This document shows, in pieces, positions 18,075 to 26,744 of a stretch of DNA of 64,000 nucleotides (position 1 is the first letter of the stretch; each line of letters starts with the position of its first letter). A model generated the notes under the pieces. That model made no database searches and was not told where the DNA came from. It worked only from the letters and a program-made list of their open reading frames with translations. Location of the stretch: positions 1 through 64,000 of the forward strand of contig NZ_JACCEM010000008.1 of NCBI RefSeq assembly GCF_013416525.1. Reading direction: 5' to 3'. The stretch comes from Parapusillimonas granuli. Lineage in GTDB: Bacteria; Pseudomonadota; Gammaproteobacteria; Burkholderiales; Burkholderiaceae_B. The translations under genes were made by a program, and so were the position numbers.

Positions 18075-19385
18075 ATGACAGCCCTCACTCCAGCAACAAT
18101 CGCCCCGTCCTCCCGATGGCGCGCATGGGCCATGGGTCTGGCTCTTGCGGCGGCCAGCCTGCTGGCCGCCAAGTCGGCGGACGCCCAATTGCGCGTCGAC
18201 ATTTCGGGCGTGGGCGCCACCCAGTACCCGATCGCCATCGCCGATTTCAGCGGCGCCACCGAAGGCCAGGCCGTCGCCGAAGTCATACGGGCGGACCTCA
18301 CCCGTTCCGGGCAGTTCCAGCTGATCAACGCGGCCGGCGCGAGCCTGAACGCGGAAAGCTCCATCGCCTACGAAGACTGGCGCAACCGGGGCGCCGACTA
18401 TGTGGCCTATGGCTCGATCAGCCAATCCGGCGGGCAATACAACGTCAGCTACCGGCTGGTGGATTCCGTGCGCCGCACCCAGCTCGACGGCGTCGCCTTC
18501 AGCGGCACCGAGAAGGAATTGCGCCGCATCTCCCACCAGATCGCCGACCGCATCTACGAGAAGATCACGGGCGTGCGCGGCGTGTTTTCCACTCGCCTGG
18601 CATACGTGTTGCAAACCGGCAACGGCTATGAGTTACAAATTGCAGACGCCGACGGCCAGAATCCGCAGGTGATGCTGCGCTCCAAGCAGTCCATCATATC
18701 GCCCGCCTGGTCGCCCGACGGCAAGCGCCTGGCCTATGTAAGCTTCGAACTGGGCAAGCCCGTGGTGTATGTACAAACCCTCGCAACCGGCCAGCGCGTG
18801 CCCTTGGCCAACTTCAAGGGCAACAACAGCGCGCCCGCCTGGTCGCCCGATGGGCAGCAGCTGGCCGTCGTGCTGTCGCGCGACGGGATCTCCCAGATCT
18901 ACATCATCAACGCCGACGGCTCCGGCCTGCGGCGGGTGATGCGCTCGCCGCTGATCGACACGGAACCGCAATACACCCCCGACGGATCGTCGCTGATCTT
19001 CACCAGCGACCGCGGCGGCAATCCGCACATCTACAAGGTGCCCGTCAGCGGGGGCGAGGCCCAGCGCATCACCTTCAACGGCAGTTACAATATCTCACCG
19101 GCCATGTCGCCAGACGGCAATAACCTGGTGTACGTTACACGTAGAAATGGCGCATTCCGTATCGCGATGCAAAACATGGGCACCGGGTCCGAACAGCTGC
19201 TGACAGCCGGTCCTGATGACGAGTCGCCAAGCTTTGCACCGAACGGAATGCAAATCCTATATAGTTCCGTGCAGGGTGGCCGTAGCGTATTGGCCGTTAC
19301 TTCAGTCGATGGCCGTGTCCGCCAGACACTCTCGACTCTCAACGGTAAAGTACGTGAACCAACATGGGGACCATTTACCAACTGA
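18075..19385 (+). CDS. tolB: Tol-Pal system beta-propeller protein TolB
   Basis: A 436-residue periplasmic protein. A cleavable signal peptide (about 1-36, ending SADAQL) precedes an N-terminal domain and a six-bladed propeller, visible as repeated WSPDGKRLAYVSFE, WSPDGQQLAVVLSRDG, YTPDGSSLIFTSDRGG and MSPDGNNLVYVTRR. TolB binds Pal and is displaced by the energised TolA. It is 15 bases after tolA, preceded by AGGAGATAGTAG. Confidence 0.97.
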   Translation: MTALTPATIAPSSRWRAWAMGLALAAASLLAAKSADAQLRVDISGVGATQYPIAIADFSGATEGQAVAEVIRADLTRSGQFQLINAAGASLNAESSIAYEDWRNRGADYVAYGSISQSGGQYNVSYRLVDSVRRTQLDGVAFSGTEKELRRISHQIADRIYEKITGVRGVFSTRLAYVLQTGNGYELQIADADGQNPQVMLRSKQSIISPAWSPDGKRLAYVSFELGKPVVYVQTLATGQRVPLANFKGNNSAPAWSPDGQQLAVVLSRDGISQIYIINADGSGLRRVMRSPLIDTEPQYTPDGSSLIFTSDRGGNPHIYKVPVSGGEAQRITFNGSYNISPAMSPDGNNLVYVTRRNGAFRIAMQNMGTGSEQLLTAGPDDESPSFAPNGMQILYSSVQGGRSVLAVTSVDGRVRQTLSTLNGKVREPTWGPFTN

Positions 19386-19417
19386 TTTTAGTGTGACTCT
19401 TTTTCAAAGGAACTTAA

Positions 19418-19915
19418 ATGAGCTCGCGCATTGCAAGAAGTCTGTCCATAGCCGCATTCGCCGCCACGCTGGCGGCATGCAGCTCGGTGCCTCTCGACCA
19501 GTCCGGTACCGGTACCGGAAGTGGCACGGACACCGCCGGCACCGGGCAGATCATGGACCCGTTCAATCCCCAAAGCCCGCTCGCCCAACAGCGTTCGGTC
19601 TACTTCGACTTCGACAGCTACACCGTGCCCGAACAGTACCGCAGCCTGGTCGAAATGCACTCGTCCTACCTCACGAGCCACGGCCAGCAAAAAATCCGCA
19701 TCGAAGGCAATGCTGATGCGCGCGGAGGTTCGGAATACAATCTGGCATTGGGCCAACGCCGCTCCGACGCCGTCGCCCGCATGATGACGCTGCTGGGCGT
19801 CAACAGCAACCAGATCGAAGCGGTAAGCTTCGGCAAAGAGCGCCCGCGCGCTCTGGGCAACACCGAAGCGGACTACGCCGAGAACCGCCGCGCAGACATC
19901 GTCTATCAGCGATAA
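19418..19915 (+). CDS. pal: Peptidoglycan-associated lipoprotein Pal
   Basis: A 165-residue lipoprotein. The lipobox LAAC has C21 as the lipidated residue, followed by a short flexible segment rich in Gly and Thr and then an OmpA-like peptidoglycan-binding domain (about 60-165) with YFDFDSYTVPEQY and EGNADARGGSEYNLALGQRR. It anchors the outer membrane to the wall and recruits TolB. AAGGA lies ahead of the ATG. A strong terminator follows. Confidence 0.97.
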   Translation: MSSRIARSLSIAAFAATLAACSSVPLDQSGTGTGSGTDTAGTGQIMDPFNPQSPLAQQRSVYFDFDSYTVPEQYRSLVEMHSSYLTSHGQQKIRIEGNADARGGSEYNLALGQRRSDAVARMMTLLGVNSNQIEAVSFGKERPRALGNTEADYAENRRADIVYQR

Positions 19916-19936
19916 TTGCGCGACTCGCCGCAATGA

Positions 19937-19970
19937 CGCCGTGGCGGTGGACCGCCGCGGCGTTTTTTTT
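19937..19970 (+). terminator. Intrinsic terminator between pal and cpoB
   Basis: A fully paired 12-base stem (19937-19948 with 19951-19962, one G-T pair) has a 2-base centre and is followed by eight T. It should end most transcripts of tolQRAB-pal, so cpoB and the genes after it may need a partial read-through or their own promoter. Confidence 0.88.
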
Positions 19971-20014
19971 GCCACGGGCGGCAAGCCGGAAGCATTTTTT
20001 TAACGGAAGCAGAT

Positions 20015-20698
20015 ATGAGCCTTTATTCCAAGTCCCTGGGCACTCTTGCACTGGCTGCGGCGCTGTCCGGCCTGACGGCAGCGCCGGCCCATGCGTTTTC
20101 CGACGACGAAGCGCGCCGCGCCATACTCGAGCTGCGCGAGCAGATCAAGCAGATCACGGAACAGAACCGCCAGGCCCGCTTGCAGCTGGCCGATCAGCTC
20201 GAGAGCCTGCAGCACGAACTGGCCGGCATACGCGGCCAGATCGAGCAGCTGAACTGGCAGTCGGACCTGCAAAAGCGTTCCAGCGAGGACCAGAGCGGCG
20301 GCCACGCCGCCAAGGTCACCGATCCGCAGGAACAGGCGGCTTATGAAGGCCCCATGGGCCTCTTTCGCAGCGGCAAGTACAAAGAAGCCGCCGCCGCGTT
20401 CCAGACCTTCCTGGAGGCCTACCCGGACAGCCGGCTCGCGCCCGAAGCCCGCTTCTACCAGGGCAGCAGCCGCTACGCCAGCAAGGACTTCAAGGGCTCC
20501 ATCAGCGGCCTGCAGCAAATGGTGCAGGCCACGCCCCAGGACCCGCGCGCGCCCGACGCGCTGCTGGTCATCGCGGCCAGCCAGATCGAGCTGAACGACC
20601 TGAAGGGCGCGAAGGCCAGCCTGCAGCGCATCGTCAAGGACTACCCGCAGACCTCCGCCGCCGAAACGGCCAAGAGCCGCCTGAAGCTGCTGCAGTAA
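20015..20698 (+). CDS. cpoB: Cell division coordinator CpoB (Tol-Pal protein YbgF)
   Basis: A 227-residue periplasmic protein. The signal peptide (about 1-26) ends PAHAFS. A trimerising coiled coil (about 29-90) with REQIKQITEQNRQARLQLADQ is followed by a TPR domain (about 110-225) with YRSGKYKEAAAAFQTFLEAYP-like repeats. CpoB couples Tol-Pal constriction to PBP1B peptidoglycan synthesis. Its stop overlaps the start of the next gene, an ABC permease, by one base (TAATG). Confidence 0.93.
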   Translation: MSLYSKSLGTLALAAALSGLTAAPAHAFSDDEARRAILELREQIKQITEQNRQARLQLADQLESLQHELAGIRGQIEQLNWQSDLQKRSSEDQSGGHAAKVTDPQEQAAYEGPMGLFRSGKYKEAAAAFQTFLEAYPDSRLAPEARFYQGSSRYASKDFKGSISGLQQMVQATPQDPRAPDALLVIAASQIELNDLKGAKASLQRIVKDYPQTSAAETAKSRLKLLQ

Positions 20699-21735
20699 TG
20701 GCGACGGCGAGTCCCGCGCACACCGCCCACCGGGCGGCGTGGCGAAGGCGCGCGCGCCTGCTGGGCGCGGTGCTGGCCGCCATCTTGATCCTGGCGGTGC
20801 TCGACGTCCTGCTCGGCCCTTCCGGCATCGGCCTCGCCCAGCTTTGGCGCAGCGTCGCGGACCCGCAATCCGGCACGGCGCACGTCATTTTCTGGCATAT
20901 TCGCCTGCCGCAGGCACTGATGGCGGTGCTCGTGGGCGCGGCGCTGGGGCTGGCCGGCGCGGAAATGCAGACCGTGCTCGACAACCCCCTGGCCAGCCCC
21001 TATACGCTCGGCGTGTCCTCGGCGGCGGCGCTGGGCGCAGCCCTGACTCTCGTCTTCCAATGGCGGCTGCCTTTGCTGTCCGTCGACCACACCCTCATCG
21101 TCAGCGCTTTCTCGCTCGCCCTGCTGTGCACGCTGACGCTCGACGCGGTCGCCAAGCGCGCCCGCATCGGCTCGGCCGGCATCGTGCTGTTCGGCATCGC
21201 GCTGGTGTTCGCCTTCAACGCCCTGCTGTCCCTGATCCAGCTGCTGGCCAATGCGGCGGCGCTGCAGGACCTGGTCTTCTGGATGATGGGCAGCCTGGCC
21301 CGCAGCGACTGGCCCAAGCTGACCGTCATGGCCGGCGTGCTGGCCGCCGTGTTTCCTTTCGCCCTGCGCAATGCCTGGCGCTTGACCGCCCTGCGCTTCG
21401 GCGACGCCCGGGCGGTGAGTTTCGGCGCGGATCCCGCGCGGACCAGGCGCTGGTCCCTGCTGCGCGTCAGCATGCTGGCCTCCGTGGCCGTGGCCCTGGT
21501 GGGCGTGATCGGCTTCATCGGCCTGATCGCGCCCCATGTCGCGCGCCGGCTGTGGGGCGAGGACCACCGCTGGTATCTGCCCGCCAGCGCCGCCACGGGC
21601 AGCCTGATTCTTCTCGGGGCCTCCGTCGCGGCCAAGCTCATCAGCGACCAGGTCGTCATTCCGGTCGGCATCGTCACCACGCTGGTCGGCATTCCCTTCT
21701 TCGTCATCGTCCTGACGCGCCGCCGCGCGTACTAG
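20698..21735 (+). CDS. FecCD-family iron-siderophore/cobalamin-type ABC permease
   Basis: A 345-residue permease with about ten membrane segments. FecCD/BtuC signatures are HIRLPQALMAVLVGAALGLAGAEMQ, NPLASPYTLGVSSAAALGA and IGFIGLIAPHVARRLWG. The family imports ferric siderophores, haem or vitamin B12. The start codon is fused to the cpoB stop, so translation is coupled to a division gene. The ATPase follows 21 bases later. No periplasmic binding protein or TonB receptor is adjacent, so the substrate is unknown. Confidence 0.92.
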   Translation: MATASPAHTAHRAAWRRRARLLGAVLAAILILAVLDVLLGPSGIGLAQLWRSVADPQSGTAHVIFWHIRLPQALMAVLVGAALGLAGAEMQTVLDNPLASPYTLGVSSAAALGAALTLVFQWRLPLLSVDHTLIVSAFSLALLCTLTLDAVAKRARIGSAGIVLFGIALVFAFNALLSLIQLLANAAALQDLVFWMMGSLARSDWPKLTVMAGVLAAVFPFALRNAWRLTALRFGDARAVSFGADPARTRRWSLLRVSMLASVAVALVGVIGFIGLIAPHVARRLWGEDHRWYLPASAATGSLILLGASVAAKLISDQVVIPVGIVTTLVGIPFFVIVLTRRRAY

Positions 21736-21756
21736 GCGACACGGCAACAGCAGCAT

Positions 21757-22554
21757 ATGGAAGCGGCCATCGATCGCCACGCACTCATCGTCAGGGGCGC
21801 ATCCTGCCGTTTCGGTTCCTTGCGGGTCCTGGACGGGCTCGACCTGCCCCCTCTGCGGCCCGGGCAGGTCGTCGCCCTGCTGGGGCCGAACGGCAGCGGC
21901 AAGTCGACCCTGCTCAAATCACTGGCCGGCCTCGTGCCGGCGCGCTTCCAGGCGCTTTCCTTCGGAGCCTGCGACATGCTGTCCCAGCCGGCGCGCCAGC
22001 GCGCCGAGGTGCTGCGCTACCTGCCGCAGTCGCTGCCCGAAGCCGTTCACCTGACCGTCACCGAGGCCATGCTCGTGGCGCTGAACGTGCGCCGGCGCAC
22101 CGATCGCGAACAGGCCATGCAGCGGGCCGTGGCGGTGCTGGACAGCCTGGGCATCGCCGCCCTGGCGCCCAAATACCTGGACGCCTTGTCGGGCGGCCAG
22201 AAACAGCTGGTAGGGCTGGCCCAGACACTGGCCGACCAGCCCGGCGCCCTGCTGCTGGACGAACCCCTGGCGTCGCTGGACCTGAACTACCAGCACCACG
22301 TCATGGCTCTGCTGGGCCGGCTGGCCCGTGAGCGGAACATGCTGATCATCATCGTGGTGCATGACCTGAACATGGCTTTGCGCTATGCCGACACCGCCCT
22401 GCTCTTGTACCAGGGCAAGCTGCTGGCGGCGGGGCCGCCGCCAGCCGTGGTCACGCCGGAGCACCTGGCCCATGCCTTCAAGGTGCAAGCCCATATCCAG
22501 ACAGGCCACGCGGGCCAGTCCGGCGTTTTCGTCGACGGCCTCATCCAACTTTGA
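21757..22554 (+). CDS. Siderophore/cobalamin-type ABC transporter ATP-binding protein
   Basis: A 265-residue ATPase of the FecE/BtuD type. Walker A is LLGPNGSGKST (41-51), the Q-loop is near YLPQSLPEAV, the ABC signature is LSGGQKQLVGLAQ, and Walker B is ALLLDEPLASLDL. The H-loop is in IVVHDLNMALRYAD. It energises the permease encoded just upstream. The alpha/beta hydrolase gene follows after 9 bases. Confidence 0.94.
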   Translation: MEAAIDRHALIVRGASCRFGSLRVLDGLDLPPLRPGQVVALLGPNGSGKSTLLKSLAGLVPARFQALSFGACDMLSQPARQRAEVLRYLPQSLPEAVHLTVTEAMLVALNVRRRTDREQAMQRAVAVLDSLGIAALAPKYLDALSGGQKQLVGLAQTLADQPGALLLDEPLASLDLNYQHHVMALLGRLARERNMLIIIVVHDLNMALRYADTALLLYQGKLLAAGPPPAVVTPEHLAHAFKVQAHIQTGHAGQSGVFVDGLIQL

Positions 22555-22563
22555 ACCGACATC

Positions 22564-23394
22564 ATGCCTCATATCCTCGGGCTTGCCGAACAGGCGATTT
22601 CACTGCCTGACACCGACATCCACTACACCCGGGCCGGCCACGGGAGCATATTGCTGCTCATCCATGGCTCGCTCTGCGATTATCGCTACTGGCGCTGGCA
22701 GATCCCGGCGCTGAGCCGCTCGCACACGGTGATCGCGCCCAGCCTGCGCGGCTACTGGCCGCGCGCGCTGCGGGGGGAGGATCCGGGCTTCGGCATTCAA
22801 CGGCATGCCGACGACATGCTGCAGCTGCTGGAGCGCCTGCGGAACGGCGGGCGCGTGCATGTCCTGGGCCATTCGCGCGGCGCCCAGGTCGCGCTGGAAA
22901 TGGCCCTGCGGGCGCCGCGCTCCATCGACGGGCTGATGCTCGCCGACCCGGGCTTCGCATTCGACGACGAGCCGCCGGTCCGGTCCTTCCGTTCGGACAT
23001 CGCCGAGCTCCTGCGCAAAGGCGATACGGAAGCGGCCCTGGCCGGCTTCGTGGACGCCGTGAACGGCCCCGACACCTGGCGCAAAATGGTGGGCTGGTTC
23101 AAAACCATGGTGCACGACAACGCCTACACCCTGTTTTCGCAGTTGCGGGAAGAGAACCCCGGCATCCGCCGCAGCGACCTGCCGGGCCTGGATCGGCCCG
23201 TGCTGCTGATCGGAGGCGCGCACAGCCCCGAGCGCTACGTCAGCCGGCTGGACAGCCTGCAAGACGCCCTGCCCAGGGCCACGCGCGTGACGATACCGCT
23301 GGCGGCGCATGGAATGAACCTGGCCAATCCCAAGGCTTTCAACCAGGCGGTCGCCGATTTCCTGCGCGGCGTGGAAGGCGGCGCCCCCGACTGA
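22564..23394 (+). CDS. Alpha/beta hydrolase linked to the siderophore-type ABC transporter
   Basis: A 276-residue cytoplasmic hydrolase without a signal peptide. The nucleophile elbow is GHSRG with S104, the oxyanion region is LLIHGSLCDYRYW, and the catalytic histidine is probably in PLAAHGMNLA near the C-terminus. Its position as the third gene after permease and ATPase suggests a role in processing the imported ligand, for example cleaving an ester siderophore, but family members act on many esters, so this is inference only. Confidence 0.8.
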   Translation: MPHILGLAEQAISLPDTDIHYTRAGHGSILLLIHGSLCDYRYWRWQIPALSRSHTVIAPSLRGYWPRALRGEDPGFGIQRHADDMLQLLERLRNGGRVHVLGHSRGAQVALEMALRAPRSIDGLMLADPGFAFDDEPPVRSFRSDIAELLRKGDTEAALAGFVDAVNGPDTWRKMVGWFKTMVHDNAYTLFSQLREENPGIRRSDLPGLDRPVLLIGGAHSPERYVSRLDSLQDALPRATRVTIPLAAHGMNLANPKAFNQAVADFLRGVEGGAPD

Positions 23395-23412
23395 GGGCGC
23401 CGCCGCGGCGGC

Positions 23413-23967
23413 TTAGTGGGCCTTGGTGTTGGCGGGTTTCACTTCGCATTCGGCGCTTGCCTTCTCGCCGTTGCCGAAGAGGAAATCCATGCCGACTTTG
23501 CTGCCTACCTCCGGCGCCTTGGCCGGCTTTTCAAGCATGGCGTGATAGCCGCCCGGCTTGAACAGCAGTTCGCCCCCGGCCGGAATCACGATTTCGGGAA
23601 CTTCCGACATGCGGCTCATGCCGCCCTCGTGCGTGGTCTGGTGCAGCATGACCATACCGTAGGTGGCGGATGCCGCGCCCACGAGCTTGGCCTCTTTGGC
23701 GCCGCCGTTCTTGATCAGGAAGTATCCCGCGGAAGGCGCGGGCAGCGGAATGGCGCGTATCCAGCAGTTCGACACCGAGATGGTGTCAGACACTTTCGCG
23801 CCGGCGAATGCGGCGGCATTGTGTGCGACGTGCCCGTGCTCCGCCTTGGCGTGGCCGGCATGCGCCATCAGCAAGGGTTGCGCCGAATCGATGTTGCCCG
23901 CGGATGCCGACAGGGCCGTTGCCACGCCGGCCAGGACCAGCAAACCGTTCAGGATCGATTTTTTCAT
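23413..23967 (-). CDS. Periplasmic copper chaperone PCu(A)C
   Basis: The ATG at 23967 gives 184 residues with a signal peptide (about 1-24). A His-rich spacer with MAHAGHAKAEHGHVAHN leads into the PCuAC domain. This carries the copper motif pattern H/M-x10-M-x21-H-x-M, seen as MLHQTTHEGGMSRM and later GGYHAML. Family members deliver Cu(I) to the CuA and CuB sites of cytochrome oxidases. A DUF2946 gene lies immediately upstream on the same strand, a common pairing. Confidence 0.88.
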   Translation of the reverse strand: MKKSILNGLLVLAGVATALSASAGNIDSAQPLLMAHAGHAKAEHGHVAHNAAAFAGAKVSDTISVSNCWIRAIPLPAPSAGYFLIKNGGAKEAKLVGAASATYGMVMLHQTTHEGGMSRMSEVPEIVIPAGGELLFKPGGYHAMLEKPAKAPEVGSKVGMDFLFGNGEKASAECEVKPANTKAH

Positions 23968-24067
23968 GATGTATTCCATTCAATTGTGTGTTTCTCGATA
24001 GGCTACGCGATGAAGGTCCGAAGCTCTTTGTTCGGGGTCAAGGTGCAGCGCAAGCTAATGGGGAGAC

Positions 24068-24484
24068 TCAGACAACGAACGGAGGCGCCCGCGAGCCCAG
24101 CGGCGGGCCGGGCGTGCGCCGGCTGCCGGCTTCGCCGGCGGGCGCCGGCGGCGGCGCTTCGGACACCAGGTCCGGAAGCAGGAAGGCGGCCGCCGCGGGG
24201 GGCGGCGTGTAGGCATGGCCCACGGCCGAACCGAAGGCGCAGTCCAGGTCTTGCGGCTCGGCATGGCCGTGCTGCGTATCCAGGGCCAGGGTTTCGATGA
24301 CGCTGCCGGACAGGCCCTTCACGCATAGCGTGACCGTAAGCGCCGGCGCGGCGTGGCCCGCGAACAGAAACACCGGCATGTAGCCCGCCGGCACCAGGGC
24401 GCGCAACAGGAAGGCCAGCAGCAAAGCCTTCAGGCCAATTTGCCGCCCGCCTGCCATCGACGCGTACCAGTATCTGTTCATCAC
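24068..24484 (-). CDS. DUF2946 family protein, probably metal-linked
   Basis: A 138-residue protein with one hydrophobic segment (about 17-45) holding the DUF2946 signature LRALVPAGYMP, followed by a Cys/His-containing exported stretch (TLCVKGLSG, QHGHAEPQDLDCAF). Function is unknown, but these small proteins are usually found beside copper chaperones or TonB-dependent metal receptors. Here the PCu(A)C gene is downstream. A second member is at 56405-56785. Confidence 0.75.
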   Translation of the reverse strand: MMNRYWYASMAGGRQIGLKALLLAFLLRALVPAGYMPVFLFAGHAAPALTVTLCVKGLSGSVIETLALDTQHGHAEPQDLDCAFGSAVGHAYTPPPAAAAFLLPDLVSEAPPPAPAGEAGSRRTPGPPLGSRAPPFVV

Positions 24485-24533
24485 AGCGCAAGTGTACTAT
24501 GGCCCATACGAACAGAAGACAGGACAGGACGAC

Positions 24534-24986
24534 ATGAACCCATCCAAGACCAGCGACGCCCAGGCCGGCAAGATCTCCGTCGCCGAGTTCAATCGGCTGC
24601 TTGCGAGCCATCATCCCTTCGCTTCGGTGCTGGAAATCGAAACGCTCGAGATCGGGCCGGGCCAAGCGTTGCTGCGCCTGCCGGACCGCAGCTCCCACCA
24701 GCGCCTGGGCGGCATCGTCGCCGGCCCCATGCTGATGGGCCTGGCCGACGTCGCGCTGTACGCCGCCATCCTTGGCGCGACGGGCAACAGCGAAGCCGTC
24801 ACCGCCAGCCTCAGCATGAATTTCCTGCGCAAGGCGCCGCCGGGCGGCATCCTGGCCCGGGCCACCATCCTCAAGACCGGCCGCCTCGCGGCGGGCGAAG
24901 TCCTGCTCGTTCCCGCCGCGGGCGGCGACCCGGTCGCGCAGGCCATCAGCACCTGGTCTCTGCCGCGGACGGCGGCGGCCTCGTAA
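24534..24986 (+). CDS. PaaI-type thioesterase
   Basis: The start at 24534 follows AGGACAGGAC and gives 150 residues; the frame opens at 24492 without support. This is a hot-dog fold protein with the PaaI pattern HQRLGGIVAGPMLMGLADVA, where the family's catalytic Asp/Asn region falls, and TASLSMNFLRKAPPGG. It probably hydrolyses aromatic or acyl-CoA thioesters. The substrate is unknown and no catabolic genes surround it. Confidence 0.85.
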   Translation: MNPSKTSDAQAGKISVAEFNRLLASHHPFASVLEIETLEIGPGQALLRLPDRSSHQRLGGIVAGPMLMGLADVALYAAILGATGNSEAVTASLSMNFLRKAPPGGILARATILKTGRLAAGEVLLVPAAGGDPVAQAISTWSLPRTAAAS

Positions 24987-25068
24987 ACGCCTCCATCATA
25001 GGGCTCGCCGCTTCCGGCACAGCGCGGTCGCAGGTGTAAACCCTCATACCGGCGTCCGGCTTCGCCAA

Positions 25069-25092
25069 TTTACAATATACCCATAATGTAAA
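25069..25092. promoter_or_regulatory. Inverted repeat upstream of TetR gene, possible operator
   Basis: TTTACA (25069-25074) and TGTAAA (25087-25092) are inverted copies flanking a CATAAT that could act as the -10 of the regulator gene starting at 25103. This would suit autorepression. The assignment rests on position and symmetry only. Confidence 0.4.
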
Positions 25093-25102
25093 ATGTATTG
25101 CC

Positions 25103-25720
25103 ATGGAAAACGGACGAAAGCAGCTCAAGCGCAGCCACGCCGAACGCAGCCAAATGATGCGACAGCGCCTCATTGAATCGACGATAGGCATCATCCAGAA
25201 CCAAGGGTTCGAAGCGGCCACCTTCTTCGAAGTGGCCAAGTGCGCAGGCGTCACGCCGGGCGCCATACAGCACCACTTCAAGTCCAAGGGCGACCTGATG
25301 ATGGAAGTGCTGAACCACCTGATCAAGGAAGGCCACCAGGCCGGCAAGCTATGGCCGTCCAGCGATCTGCCGCCGAACGAGCGGGCTCGGCTCCTCGTCG
25401 GCAACGCCTGGCAGCTGATCTACCGGCACCCGCGTTTCGTCGCCGCGTGGAGCACTTACCTGGGCTGCAAAGGCAAGCCCGAGCTGCTGGCGCATATCGC
25501 CCGGCAGCGGGCCGACCTCATGCGCGAACTCAGGCCCAGGTTCCTGGCCTCCTTTCCCGAATTGGCCGATGCGCCCGATGCCGACGGTTTCATCGGCCTG
25601 GTTTTTTCCGCACTCAGGGGCATGGGCCTGCTCCAGCTCTTCGATGCGGACGGCGCAGCCACCCAGCAGCAGCTCGAAAGCCTGGCAAAGCTGATCGCAA
25701 GCCGTTGCGCCATGGCATAA
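25103..25720 (+). CDS. TetR family transcriptional regulator
   Basis: A 205-residue regulator. The N-terminal helix-turn-helix (about 18-65) has RQRLIESTIGIIQNQGFEAATFFEVAKCAGVTPG in family order, ending AIQHHFKSKGDLM. The ligand domain is not assignable to a compound. It is transcribed in the same direction as, and 24 bases before, a Bug binding protein, a carboxylesterase and further genes, so it probably regulates this string and itself. Confidence 0.9.
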   Translation: MENGRKQLKRSHAERSQMMRQRLIESTIGIIQNQGFEAATFFEVAKCAGVTPGAIQHHFKSKGDLMMEVLNHLIKEGHQAGKLWPSSDLPPNERARLLVGNAWQLIYRHPRFVAAWSTYLGCKGKPELLAHIARQRADLMRELRPRFLASFPELADAPDADGFIGLVFSALRGMGLLQLFDADGAATQQQLESLAKLIASRCAMA

Positions 25721-25744
25721 AACACTCCCCAACCGAGACCCACC

Positions 25745-26725
25745 ATGAAACGACCGTATTTGACGACCTTGGCCGCCGCCGTGTTCCTCAGCACCGCCCT
25801 GATCGGGCCGGATGCGCGCGCCTACCCCGAAAAACCCATCACGGTCATTGCCCAGCAGCCGCCCGGCAGCGGCTCCGACGCGATGACGCGCATTTGGGCC
25901 GAATGCGTCGCCCAGAAGGTCGCGCAGCCGCTCGTGGTGCAGAACAAGCCCGGCGCCAATGGCATACTGGCCATCAATAACCTGAAGGGCCAGCCGGCGG
26001 ACGGCTACACCGTCATGTCCATCGGCATGTCGCAAATGACGATTACGCCTTATGTGTACAAGAACATGCCCTATGACCCGGCCAAGGATTTCTCGGGCGT
26101 CACGGTGTTCGGCGCCACTCCGATGATCCTGACGGCAAGCGCCGATTCCGGCATCAAGAACCTGGACGACCTGGCGGCCCATGCCAAGGCGGCCGCCGGC
26201 GGCGTCAATTTCGGCTCGCCCGGCAAAGGCAGCCCCGCCCACTTGCTGACCACCGCCCTGGTCAGCAAAATAAAAGCGCCCGGCACCCACGTTCCCTTCG
26301 TGGGGGAAGGCGCGGGCGTCACCGCCCTGATCGGCAATCAGATCCAGATCATGACACTGGTGTCCGGCACGGCGCTCCCTCAGGTGAAGGCCGGCAAGCT
26401 GGTGCCGATCGCCCTTTTCGCCAGCCAGCGCTCGCCCGCCTTCCCCGATGTGCCCGCCATCACCGAACTGCTCGACGCGCAAGACCTGGCCCGCCCGGCC
26501 TGGATAGGCGTGGTGGCGAAGAAAGGCACGCCCATAGCGGCCATACGCAGCCTGAACGATGCCACACGCCAGTGCCTGAACGACCAGGGCTATACGAAAC
26601 GCTTGCAGGCCATGAACGTGGAGCCCCTGGCCACCACCGGCGACGATCTGGAGGCCCGCGCGCAAGCCGACGTCCGGGTATGGCGCCCGTTGATCGACGC
26701 GCTCGGGCTGGCAAGCGAAAACTAA
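25745..26725 (+). CDS. Bug family tripartite tricarboxylate transporter substrate-binding protein
   Basis: A 326-residue periplasmic binding protein with signal peptide (about 1-27, ending ARAYPEK). The Bug pattern is clear: YPEKPITVIAQQPPGSGSDAM, VVQNKPGANGILAINNLKG and a late region with VPAITELLDAQDLARPAWIGV. Bug proteins trap carboxylates, amides and aromatic acids; the ligand is unknown. No TctAB is adjacent. It may use the tctBA pair at 7428-9408 or act in sensing. A carboxylesterase gene follows at once. Confidence 0.93.
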   Translation: MKRPYLTTLAAAVFLSTALIGPDARAYPEKPITVIAQQPPGSGSDAMTRIWAECVAQKVAQPLVVQNKPGANGILAINNLKGQPADGYTVMSIGMSQMTITPYVYKNMPYDPAKDFSGVTVFGATPMILTASADSGIKNLDDLAAHAKAAAGGVNFGSPGKGSPAHLLTTALVSKIKAPGTHVPFVGEGAGVTALIGNQIQIMTLVSGTALPQVKAGKLVPIALFASQRSPAFPDVPAITELLDAQDLARPAWIGVVAKKGTPIAAIRSLNDATRQCLNDQGYTKRLQAMNVEPLATTGDDLEARAQADVRVWRPLIDALGLASEN

Positions 26726-26744
26726 GTTGCGGCAAACCCTCGGC

